Assembly (NCBI RefSeq): GCF_039538145.1
Contig: NZ_BAABBV010000001.1
Coordinates: forward strand, 1,798,001 to 1,862,000
Direction: 5' to 3'
Length of the DNA: 64,000 bases
Origin: Gryllotalpicola daejeonensis
GTDB lineage: Bacteria > Actinomycetota > Actinomycetes > Actinomycetales > Microbacteriaceae
Part shown: one piece after another, positions 35,549 through 43,056 of the stretch
Layout of the letters: each line of letters starts with the position of its first letter
Numbering within the stretch: the first letter of the stretch is position 1
Position numbers and translations under genes: made by a program
Notes under the pieces: generated by a model
Seen by the model: only the letters and a program-made list of their open reading frames with translations
The model's database searches: none
What the model was told of the DNA's origin: nothing

Positions 35549-36187
35549 TCACTCGGCCCATGGCGAATTCTTGACCCGCTCGACCAGGTTGATGCGGGGG
35601 AACCCGGGCGAGTGATGCTCCAGGGCATCCGCATTGATCGCGCCGTACGTGGTCTGGGGACGGTGTACGACGCCGTCGTGGAGTTCGCGGATGAATCCGT
35701 GCTTGAAGTTCTCGCGCGGGTGGACTGCGGTGATCTCGGCGATCGTGTCGGAGTCGATTCCGTCGAAGCCGAACCCGACGACATCGGTGAGCACCCCAAG
35801 GTGCGTCAGAGCGATCTCGGGCCCCATCCGCCCTGGGATCTCGGGGGTGCTGTGCAGCGCGACCGCCTCCCACGCTGTATCCGCCGCGTCTGACGAGAAG
35901 CCCCGCTCGAGAAGGAAGCGCCGGACGTGGTCGGCGCCGTCAACCTCGAACCGCTGGATCTTGTCCGAAAACGGCGTCTGCAGACCGACATCGTGGAACA
36001 TCGACGCGATGTACAGCAGCTCGACGTCGGGCTCCAGCGCGAGCCGCCGCGCGTGCAGCGTGGCGAACAGGAACGTCCGCCGCGAGTGGTGATACAGCAG
36101 CGGGCTCGTGCTCTCGGACACGAGGCGCGTGGTATCCGCTGCGGCCTCCGTGTCCGGGATCTCGATTCCTGCGATGAGTTCAGTCAT
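35549..36187 (-). CDS. HD-domain hydrolase, paralogue 2
   Basis: A 212-residue protein very similar to paralogue 1 throughout (MTELIAGIEIPDT, LLYHHSRRTFLFATLHARRL, ASMFHDVGLQTPFSDK, VERVKNSPWAE). The HD catalytic pair is intact. The leader TCGCTTTCTGAGCGG before the start is shared with paralogue 1, so the duplication included the 5' region. The longer frame to 36466 crosses the conserved upstream element and was not used. Confidence 0.85.
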   Translation of the reverse strand: MTELIAGIEIPDTEAAADTTRLVSESTSPLLYHHSRRTFLFATLHARRLALEPDVELLYIASMFHDVGLQTPFSDKIQRFEVDGADHVRRFLLERGFSSDAADTAWEAVALHSTPEIPGRMGPEIALTHLGVLTDVVGFGFDGIDSDTIAEITAVHPRENFKHGFIRELHDGVVHRPQTTYGAINADALEHHSPGFPRINLVERVKNSPWAE

Positions 36188-36289
36188 GGTGAGTTCGCTT
36201 TCTGAGCGGGAGGAGGGGTGGGACGGATCGTCTCCTTTCCACAGTGCGCGGCGTCGTACTTTGCATGTCGCAGTGGTCTGGCCATGAAC

Positions 36290-36306
36290 CACTCGATTCC
36301 GGACAT
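36290..36306 (-). promoter_or_regulatory. Conserved upstream element of HD paralogue 2
   Basis: Read toward the HD gene: ATGTCCGGAATCGAGTG, 16 of 17 identical to the element at 34544-34560 and at exactly the same distance (103 bp) from the start codon. Confidence 0.55.
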
Positions 36307-36346
36307 GTCTGTGGCACAGATGCGCATAGGACCCCACTATTGGCGC

Positions 36347-36742
36347 ATGGGCGACAACAGAAGCTTTCGGACTGAGCGCACGGCCAAGACCGTCGACGAT
36401 GCGGTGGCGGCGCTGCGAGCCGCTGTCGAACGGCGGGGAATCACCGTGTCGGCGGTGATCGATCACGCGGCTGCTGCCCAGTCTGCGGGGGTGGCGCTTG
36501 CCGGAGAGACGGTGGTGATCTTCGGGAACCCGTCGGTCGGCACAGCGGTCATGCTCGCGGACGCGCGGGCCGGTCTCGACTTGCCGCTACGGGTGCTGGT
36601 GCGCGAGACCGCCACCGGTGCCGAGCTGCTCTATCGCGATCCCCATGTTCTCGCGGACGAGTTTGACCTGTCGACTACGACCGAGACCCTCGATGCGCTC
36701 GCTGGGGTGCTGGCCGCGGTCACAGCCGAAGCCGCCGCATAG
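36347..36742 (+). CDS. DUF302 family protein
   Basis: A 131-residue protein matching DUF302: TVDDAVAALRAAVERRGITV, then VIDHAAAAQSAG, VVIFGNPSVGTAVMLADARAGLDLPLRVLVRE and LLYRDPHVLADEFDL. Function unknown; the domain occurs alone or fused to sulfur-metabolism and periplasmic proteins. The frame continues upstream through MNHSIPDM at 36284, which resembles the regulator N-terminus SHPIPDI, so the start is uncertain. Confidence 0.82.
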   Translation: MGDNRSFRTERTAKTVDDAVAALRAAVERRGITVSAVIDHAAAAQSAGVALAGETVVIFGNPSVGTAVMLADARAGLDLPLRVLVRETATGAELLYRDPHVLADEFDLSTTTETLDALAGVLAAVTAEAAA

Positions 36743-36770
36743 CGGCCTCGTGGACCCGCTCGGCCGCCGC

Positions 36771-37697
36771 TCACCCGATTCGGGATGCCACGGCGAGCAG
36801 CGTCTGAAGCTCAGGCGGAAGCGAAGAAGCCTGCGGATAGATCGCCCTCAGTTCTCTGACGAAGCGGATTCTGCGGACCTGCACCCGTACGAGGCGGCCG
36901 GCGGCGATGTCGTCACGGACGGCGAGAATGCTAAGGATCGCGACACCAGCGCCGGCCTCGACGGCCGTGCGGATCGCCGCCGTGGTGGGAAGTTCGACGA
37001 GCGGCGGGACCGGCGGATAGCCGGCATCCGTCATAATCTGCTCGGCATTCAGCCTTGTGCCTGAGCCCAGCTCGCGCACGATCAGCGGGGTGCGCGCCAG
37101 CACGCTCGGCGTGATCGCGCCGCGATGGGCCCACTCGTGACTGGGCGGAACGACGAGCACTAGCTCGTCACGCGCGACGACGTCCGCCCGCAGCGCACCC
37201 ACCGACTGGGGCGACTCGATGAAGCCGAGCCCACACCGGCCACTCGTGACGAGCTCGATCACCTGGGTGCTATGGGTCGCGGTGATCGAGACTCCCCGAT
37301 CTGGCGCCGCGACGGCGCGCGCGGCGATCAGCCACCGAGGCAGGAGGTACTCGGCGACTGTGAGACTAGATGCCACGCTGAGCGGGGCGCGCTGCTCGCG
37401 CAGGGCGGCCACTCCCGCCTCAAAGCGGTCCGCGGCCTCGACGATCTCGGCTGCCCACTCCGCAGTCACCGCACCCTCGCTCGTCAGCGCCGTGCCACGC
37501 GCCGCACGCTGGAGCAGGGCGATGCCGAGGCGCTGCTCGAGCTGGCGCATCCGCATCGACGCGGCCTGCTGCGAGATCCCGACGCGCCGACTCGCCGCCG
37601 AGATCGAGCCGACCTCGGCGAGCGCCGTCAGCAGGCGCAGCGTCACGAGGTCGGCTACCGGTGACTTCGCCGATACAACGCCTGCTTGTACATCCAC
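36771..37697 (-). CDS. LysR-family regulator (YeiE/CysL-like)
   Basis: A 308-residue regulator. N-terminal HTH is LTALAEVGSISAASRRVGISQQAASMRMRQLEQRLG; the C-terminal effector domain includes TVAEYLLPRWL. GTG start at 37697, 48 bp from the divergent YeiH-like gene. The pairing mirrors yeiE/yeiH of enterobacteria, so it likely activates the exporter in response to a sulfur anion (inference). Confidence 0.88.
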   Translation of the reverse strand: MDVQAGVVSAKSPVADLVTLRLLTALAEVGSISAASRRVGISQQAASMRMRQLEQRLGIALLQRAARGTALTSEGAVTAEWAAEIVEAADRFEAGVAALREQRAPLSVASSLTVAEYLLPRWLIAARAVAAPDRGVSITATHSTQVIELVTSGRCGLGFIESPQSVGALRADVVARDELVLVVPPSHEWAHRGAITPSVLARTPLIVRELGSGTRLNAEQIMTDAGYPPVPPLVELPTTAAIRTAVEAGAGVAILSILAVRDDIAAGRLVRVQVRRIRFVRELRAIYPQASSLPPELQTLLAVASRIG

Positions 37698-37745
37698 AAT
37701 GACCTGACGCTACCCCGCCTGCCGACGCGGCGAGAGCCTCGGGGT

Positions 37746-38792
37746 ATGCCCTTTTCCCGCCCGACGCGCCGCCTACCCGGCATCCTCATCTGCATCGCCA
37801 TCGCACTGGTCGCCACGGCGCTCGGACACGTCGAGCCAGTGGTGGGCGCGCCGGTGTTCGGAATCGTGATCGGCTCGGCCGTTGCCGCCGTCGTGCGGCC
37901 TAGCGAGGTCGTGGACAGCGGTGCCGCCTGGTCAGGAAAATACGTGCTGCAGGGCTCGGTGGTCGTGCTCGGGTCGGGGCTGTCGCTCGGTCAGGTCGTG
38001 CACACGGGCTGGCAGTCTCTGCCCGTGATGCTCGGCACGCTGGTAGTCGCGCTCGTCGGCGGCGTGCTCATCGGGCGTGCGCTGGGGCTCGCGGCCGACG
38101 TGCGCACCCTGGTCGCGGTCGGCACCGCCATCTGCGGCGCGTCGGCGATCGCGGCGACACAGTCGGTGATCCGGGCGAAGGCCGACGACGTGGCATACGC
38201 GATCGGCACGATCTTCACCTTCAACGTGGTCGCAGTGCTCAGTTTTCCCTTCATCGGCCATGCCCTCGGCTTCGGCGACCAGGCGTTCGGTCTGTGGGCC
38301 GGCACTGCGATCAACGACACCTCGTCGGTGGTCGCCGCAGCGTTCACCTTCAGCGCGGCGGCCGGGCAGTACGGCGTCGTGGTCAAGCTCACACGCACAC
38401 TCATGATCATTCCGATCACGATCGGGATCGCGGTCTACCGGCGGCGCATTGCAGCGAAGACGGCACCGGCCGCGCGCGGCCCGGAACCACCCGCATCGCC
38501 CGCTTGGTCGTGGCGGTCTATCGTGCCGCAGTTCCTGATCTGGTTCGTTGTGGTGGTCGCGATCAATTCCCTCGGAGGAATCCCTTCGACCTGGCATCCC
38601 GCCCTCAGCCTGCTCGGTACCTTCATGATCACCGTCGCGCTTGCAGGCATCGGTCTCGGCACGCGGGTCCAGATTCTGCGGTCGGCAGGGCTTCGTCCGC
38701 TTGTGCTGGGGGCGGCGCTCTGGGTATTGGTCGCACTGACCTCGCTGGGGCTGCAAGCACTGTCGCCGAGCATGTCCGGAATCTGGCGGTAG
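37746..38792 (+). CDS. YeiH-family putative sulfate/sulfite exporter
   Basis: A 348-residue membrane protein with about ten helices. Family hallmarks are LQGSVVVLGSGLSLGQV, GTAICGASAIAAT, the region FWAGTAINDTSSVVAAAF-like (here LWAGTAINDTSSVVAAAF) and the terminal GLGTRVQILRSAGLRPL. Members of UPF0324/PSE are proposed to export sulfate or sulfite. The 3' end carries the third copy of ATGTCCGGAATC. Confidence 0.88.
   Translation: MPFSRPTRRLPGILICIAIALVATALGHVEPVVGAPVFGIVIGSAVAAVVRPSEVVDSGAAWSGKYVLQGSVVVLGSGLSLGQVVHTGWQSLPVMLGTLVVALVGGVLIGRALGLAADVRTLVAVGTAICGASAIAATQSVIRAKADDVAYAIGTIFTFNVVAVLSFPFIGHALGFGDQAFGLWAGTAINDTSSVVAAAFTFSAAAGQYGVVVKLTRTLMIIPITIGIAVYRRRIAAKTAPAARGPEPPASPAWSWRSIVPQFLIWFVVVVAINSLGGIPSTWHPALSLLGTFMITVALAGIGLGTRVQILRSAGLRPLVLGAALWVLVALTSLGLQALSPSMSGIWR
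38772..38788 (+). promoter_or_regulatory. Conserved upstream element of HD paralogue 3
   Basis: ATGTCCGGAATCTGGCG, sharing the 12-mer with the elements at 34544 and 36290 in the same orientation relative to its HD gene. It overlaps the end of the YeiH-like coding region and lies about 55 bp before the HD start. Confidence 0.5.
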
Positions 38793-38842
38793 CGGTCCGA
38801 ATACGTGTGTCTTCGCAGACGGTTGCTCGAAAGGCTTCTGGC

Positions 38843-39481
38843 ATGAGCGAACTGATAGCGGGGATTGCGATTCCGAGCACGCCGCTGGCCGTGGCAGCGA
38901 CGGAACTCGTGCGCGATGCGGCCGACGACACCCTGTTCCACCACTCGCGGCGGGTGTTCCTTTGGGGCGCGCTCAAGGCCCGCGCCCGCGGGCTCTGGCT
39001 CGATCATGAACTGGCCTACATCGGGGCGATGTTCCACGACCTCGGGCTCACCGAGAAGTACCGGCGTACCGATCAGCGCTTCGAGATCGACGGCGCTGAC
39101 GCGGCGCGGACCTTCCTGCTCGAGCATGGCCGCTCAGAGGCCGATGCGCGGGAGGTGTGGCTGTCCATCGCGCTGCACACCACTCCGGAGGTCCCGCTGC
39201 ATCTCTCCCCAGAGGTCGCCGCAGTCACGCTCGGCGTCGAGACCGATGTGCTCGGCTTCGACCTCGACGAGATCGCCGCAGACGACCGCGCGGCGGTTGT
39301 CGCCGCACACCCGCGACCGGGCTTCAAGCGGGACATCCTGCAGCACTTCTACGACGGCATGTCCGCACGCCCCGACACCACATTCGGCACGATGAACGAT
39401 GACGTGCTGGCGCACTTCGACCCGGCGTTCCACCGCGCGAACTTCGTCGACATCATCACCGAGAGCGGCTGGCCCGAGTGA
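38843..39481 (+). CDS. HD-domain hydrolase, paralogue 3
   Basis: A 212-residue HD protein more divergent than paralogues 1 and 2 but of the same length and order: MSELIAGIAIPSTPLAV, LFHHSRRVFLWGALKARARG, GAMFHDLGLTEKYRRTDQRFEIDGADAART, IALHTTPEVPLHL. Metal-binding residues are intact. It follows the YeiH-like gene by 50 bp. Confidence 0.85.
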   Translation: MSELIAGIAIPSTPLAVAATELVRDAADDTLFHHSRRVFLWGALKARARGLWLDHELAYIGAMFHDLGLTEKYRRTDQRFEIDGADAARTFLLEHGRSEADAREVWLSIALHTTPEVPLHLSPEVAAVTLGVETDVLGFDLDEIAADDRAAVVAAHPRPGFKRDILQHFYDGMSARPDTTFGTMNDDVLAHFDPAFHRANFVDIITESGWPE

Positions 39482-39542
39482 CGGGCGTCACCGCGTCGAC
39501 CGCCGTGCCGGCGCCGCTGCCTGCGGCGCCGCACCACGCCGA

Positions 39543-40532
39543 CTACGGCCGCAGCAGCACCTTTCCCACGCGGCCCGGTTCGAAGTTCGCCAGGCTCGCC
39601 CGGGCGATGTCATCGAATCCGTAGATGGCTGACACCGGAAGCGTCAGCGCGCCCTCATGGATGCGCGTCACCAGTTCTCCGAGCAACGCGCCGCGCTCGG
39701 CTGCGGGCATCGCCGCACTGACCTTGAGGCCCCAGAAGCCGCTCACGGTGATGTTCTTGAAGATCACGTCGCCTGACGCGAGGTTCATGATCGGCGACGC
39801 CATGGCTCCGAAGACCACGAGCCGGCCGTTCTCGGCCAGCAGCGACAGGACCTCACCGCTGGACGCACCGCCCACCGAGTCGACGCCCACGGCGATCGGC
39901 TCGCCGCCGGTGAGCGCGGCGACCTGTTCGCGCCACGCGGGGTCGTCGGTCGCGACAACTCCATCGATGCCCTGAGCCGCCAGCTCGGCGACCCCCTCCG
40001 CCCGGCGCACCAGGCCGACGACGTGAACGCCCCGCGCGGCCGCGAGCTGCGCCAGCAGTCGACCGACGGCACCGTTTGCGGCGTTCTGCACGAGCCACTG
40101 ACCGGGCTCGAGCCGCAGTGTCTCGAGCAGCGCGATCGCGCTGAACGGCATCGAGACGAGCTGCGCGGCGGTCTCATCGCTCAGGTCAGCCGGCACGGGG
40201 ATGAGGCCGGCGGCGGGAGCGACGAAGTACTCGGCCCAGGCGCCGAACGTGCCGCCGGTGGCGACACGCTGACCCACAGACAGCGTCTCGACCCCCTCGC
40301 CGAGAGCGTCGACCACGCCGACCGCCTCGGTCCCGGCGCGAGCCGGCAGCTGGGGCTTCACGCCGTAGGTGCCGCGCACAGTCCAGAGGTCGTGGTTGTG
40401 GATGGGGCTCAGCAGCAGGCGCACCCGCACCTCACCGGGGCCAGGCTCGGGAAGCGGGACCGTGCCGACGTGCAGTACCTCCTCGGGTTCCCCGAACGCT
40501 TCGTGGACAAGTGCGCGCATCTCAGTGGTCAT
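39543..40532 (-). CDS. Zinc-type alcohol dehydrogenase/NADPH:quinone oxidoreductase
   Basis: MDR-family reductase of 329 residues: GroES-like domain (PHNHDLWT-like IHNHDLWTVRGTYG, RAGTEAVGVVDALG) and Rossmann domain (QNAANGAVGRLLAQLAAARG). No structural-zinc cysteines. It is divergent from a TetR gene across a 40-bp palindrome, which indicates a repressor-inducer pair for an electrophile or alcohol. Confidence 0.9.
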   Translation of the reverse strand: MTTEMRALVHEAFGEPEEVLHVGTVPLPEPGPGEVRVRLLLSPIHNHDLWTVRGTYGVKPQLPARAGTEAVGVVDALGEGVETLSVGQRVATGGTFGAWAEYFVAPAAGLIPVPADLSDETAAQLVSMPFSAIALLETLRLEPGQWLVQNAANGAVGRLLAQLAAARGVHVVGLVRRAEGVAELAAQGIDGVVATDDPAWREQVAALTGGEPIAVGVDSVGGASSGEVLSLLAENGRLVVFGAMASPIMNLASGDVIFKNITVSGFWGLKVSAAMPAAERGALLGELVTRIHEGALTLPVSAIYGFDDIARASLANFEPGRVGKVLLRP

Positions 40533-40551
40533 GACGGGACATCCTTAATAT

Positions 40552-40591
40552 TGAACTGATCGTTTCATAATATACTGAAACGAATAGTTCA
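40552..40591. promoter_or_regulatory. 40-bp palindromic TetR operator overlapping divergent promoters
   Basis: TGAACT-GAT-CGTTTCA, 8-nt centre, then TGAAACG-AAT-AGTTCA: near-perfect dyad centred at about 40571. On the minus strand TTGTGA (40589-40594) and TATTAT (40567-40572) are 16 nt apart and form a promoter for the oxidoreductase, fully covered by the dyad. Confidence 0.75.
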
Positions 40592-40612
40592 CAAACTGGG
40601 CGAGGAGACGAC

Positions 40613-41197
40613 ATGGGTCGCACGCGGACGTTCGACACCGGCCAGGTCATCGAAGCGGCGCGCGGCGTGTTCTGGGACCTCGGCTTCGCCGAGACGTCCG
40701 TGCCCGACCTGGAGCGCGCGACGGGTCTCAACCGCTCGAGCCTCTATCAGGCGTTCGGCAGCAAGCGGGGCCTGTTCGACGCCGCGGTGACCAGCTACCT
40801 CGACGATGTGTTCCGCCCCCGGCTCGCGCCGCTGCGCGCCGCCGCGGTCAGCGCGGGCGCGCTCGAGGATTATCTGACGGGCCTGCGCGAAGCGATGATC
40901 GAGAAGCCGAGTGCGCGGGCTGCGAACGGATGCCTGCTGCTCGCAGCCGCAGGGGGCCCTCTCGGGCAGGACGCGGCGCTGCAGGCGATCGTGGTCCAGT
41001 ACTACGCCGAGCTGCGCGCCGCGGTCGGCGCCGGGGTCGCGGCTCGGCACCCGCGCCTCAGTGCCGCGCGGGCGGCCGCTCTGACGACGAGCTGCACCTC
41101 GTTCGTGCTCTCGGCCATGGCGCTCGTGCGCGCCGACCCGGCCGCGGCGGCGGACATGCTGGACGCGGCACTCGCCGCGGTGCGCGACCCTCGGTAG
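40613..41197 (+). CDS. TetR-family repressor
   Basis: A 194-residue regulator: HTH with ARGVFWDLGFAETSVPDLERATGLNRSSLYQAFGSKRGLF, of the AcrR-like group with TetR_C domain (ANGCLLLAAA region). ATG follows GAGGAGA. Probably autoregulated and represses the divergent oxidoreductase through the dyad. Confidence 0.9.
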   Translation: MGRTRTFDTGQVIEAARGVFWDLGFAETSVPDLERATGLNRSSLYQAFGSKRGLFDAAVTSYLDDVFRPRLAPLRAAAVSAGALEDYLTGLREAMIEKPSARAANGCLLLAAAGGPLGQDAALQAIVVQYYAELRAAVGAGVAARHPRLSAARAAALTTSCTSFVLSAMALVRADPAAAADMLDAALAAVRDPR

Positions 41198-41220
41198 CGC
41201 ACCGCAGCGACCGGCACCGC

Positions 41221-43056
41221 TCAGCCCAGCTCGAGTCCGTGCCCGAACCGGAACAGCGGGCCGACCGTGTCGAACGGCACGTCGGGTCGCGACTCTTCGA
41301 CCGCGGCCATCGAGCGCGGCAGGTCGAAGGGCAGCTTGCCCTCCGGGCGGACGGCTCCGCTCAGTGCGTCGAGCAGCGCATGCGTGGAGGCTCCGTAATT
41401 CACGACGAGGCCGGCGACGCGCCCGGCGAAGGGCGTCAGCACAGCAGGCCGATCGAGGTACACGTCGACGATGGTCGGCACGCGGTCGGCGAGCGCAAGC
41501 ACCCGGTGGATGTCCTCGGCGGAGAACTCGAGGGACCCCGCGTGGAAGAACGACTCGAAGCCGGGCCCGCGCTGCTCGAACGGCGCAGCGAGGCGGACGA
41601 TCGCGACGTCAGCACCGTCTGGTGAATCGACGACCTCTAGACGCTCGTGCGTGAGCCCGTCCGAGCCCGCGCCCTCGATGAATACCCGTGTCCCGGCAGC
41701 GAGCGGCAATGCCGAGCGGCCGGCCGAGGCGGCCTCGAGAACGGTGATCGAGCGCGACTGTGCCCGCAGGCCGGCGGCGCGGGCGTCCGCTGCACCGACG
41801 AGCTCATTCGCCGCGTCGACGTCGACGTAGCGGCGTTCGTCGAACAAGCCGAGCAGGAACTTCTCGGCAAGAAGGCGCCGCACGGAAGCATCGATGCGGT
41901 CCTCGGACACACGCCCGCTGTGCACGAGCTCGACGACGAGCTCGGGGCACGACTCGCCGCCGAACTGGTCGGCGCCGGCATCCAGCACCTTCGCCACCCG
42001 CTCGAGCGGCGTGAGCTGCTCGACGCCCCACGCGCGTGCGGGGAACGGCAAGCCGGCGAACTCGGCGTCGGTGATCAAGCCCCAGTCGGTGCAGATCACG
42101 CCGTCGAAGCCGAGCTTCTCGCGCAGCAGCCCCGTGAGGATCTGACGGTTGAAGCCGAAGCCGACTTCCTCGATGGGCTCGCCGTCGACGACGAGGCCGA
42201 CCGGCATGCCGTAGTACGGCATCATCTGCCGGGTGCCGGCCGCGATGAGCTCGCGGAACGGGGCGAGGTGCTCGTCGAACCTGCCGCCCGGGTAGACCTG
42301 CTCGCGCCCGTACGGGAAGTGCGGGTCCTCGCCGTCCTTCTGCGGGCCGCCGCCGGGGAAGTGCTTCGTCATCGCCGACACGCTCTCGGCGCCGAAGCGG
42401 CCCTCACCGCCGGCCCGCCGTGCAACCTCGCCGGTGGCCTGCAAGCCGTGCACGTAGGCGGCACCGAGCCGCCCAGTGAGCTCTGCGCTCTCACCGAACG
42501 TCCCGGCCCCGCGCGCCCAGCGCGGTTCGGTGGCGAGGTCGACCTGCGGGTGGAGGGCAGTGCGCAGACCGACCGCGAGGTACTCGCGACGCACCGTGTC
42601 AGCGAACTCCTCGACCAGTTGCGCGTCGCGCGTCGCGGCGAGGCCGAGCGTCTCGGGCCACTGCGAGAACGGCCCGGCGAGCAGGCCCGTTCCGGGGTTG
42701 TCGGTGAAGGCGTGGCGCGGATCGGTGGCAACGGTGACGGGGATGCGCAGGCGGGTGCTCGCGGCAAGCTCCTGCAGCCGGTTGTGCCAGAGCGCGAACT
42801 CGCCCGCGGTGGCCGGGGCACCCAGTGCGTTGAGGTGCGTCAGGCCGCGCTCGAGAACGAGCTCACTCGTGCCGGGCAGCCCCGAGCGCCCGGTGTCCTC
42901 GACGAGCGTGCCCTCTGGGCCCACCGGCACCATGGTCTGGAAGAGCTGCCCCGCCTTCTCCTCGAGCGTCATCCGCGAAAGCAGGTCGTCGACCCGCTCC
43001 GCGACCGGGGCGGTCGGGTCCAGGTAACGGGCCGCGCCCGTCTCTTCCCCGCTCAT
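41221..43056 (-). CDS. Glycoside hydrolase family 3, shorter paralogue
   Basis: A 611-residue GH3 beta-glycosidase: (beta/alpha)8 domain with MTLEEKAGQL, VATDPRH, TKHFPGGGPQKDGEDPH and the nucleophile Asp324 in GVICTDWGL, followed by the alpha/beta sandwich (about 430-611). No signal peptide, so it acts in the cytoplasm on imported glycosides. It overlaps the larger GH3 gene by 4 nt (ATGA). Confidence 0.92.
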   Translation of the reverse strand: MSGEETGAARYLDPTAPVAERVDDLLSRMTLEEKAGQLFQTMVPVGPEGTLVEDTGRSGLPGTSELVLERGLTHLNALGAPATAGEFALWHNRLQELAASTRLRIPVTVATDPRHAFTDNPGTGLLAGPFSQWPETLGLAATRDAQLVEEFADTVRREYLAVGLRTALHPQVDLATEPRWARGAGTFGESAELTGRLGAAYVHGLQATGEVARRAGGEGRFGAESVSAMTKHFPGGGPQKDGEDPHFPYGREQVYPGGRFDEHLAPFRELIAAGTRQMMPYYGMPVGLVVDGEPIEEVGFGFNRQILTGLLREKLGFDGVICTDWGLITDAEFAGLPFPARAWGVEQLTPLERVAKVLDAGADQFGGESCPELVVELVHSGRVSEDRIDASVRRLLAEKFLLGLFDERRYVDVDAANELVGAADARAAGLRAQSRSITVLEAASAGRSALPLAAGTRVFIEGAGSDGLTHERLEVVDSPDGADVAIVRLAAPFEQRGPGFESFFHAGSLEFSAEDIHRVLALADRVPTIVDVYLDRPAVLTPFAGRVAGLVVNYGASTHALLDALSGAVRPEGKLPFDLPRSMAAVEESRPDVPFDTVGPLFRFGHGLELG

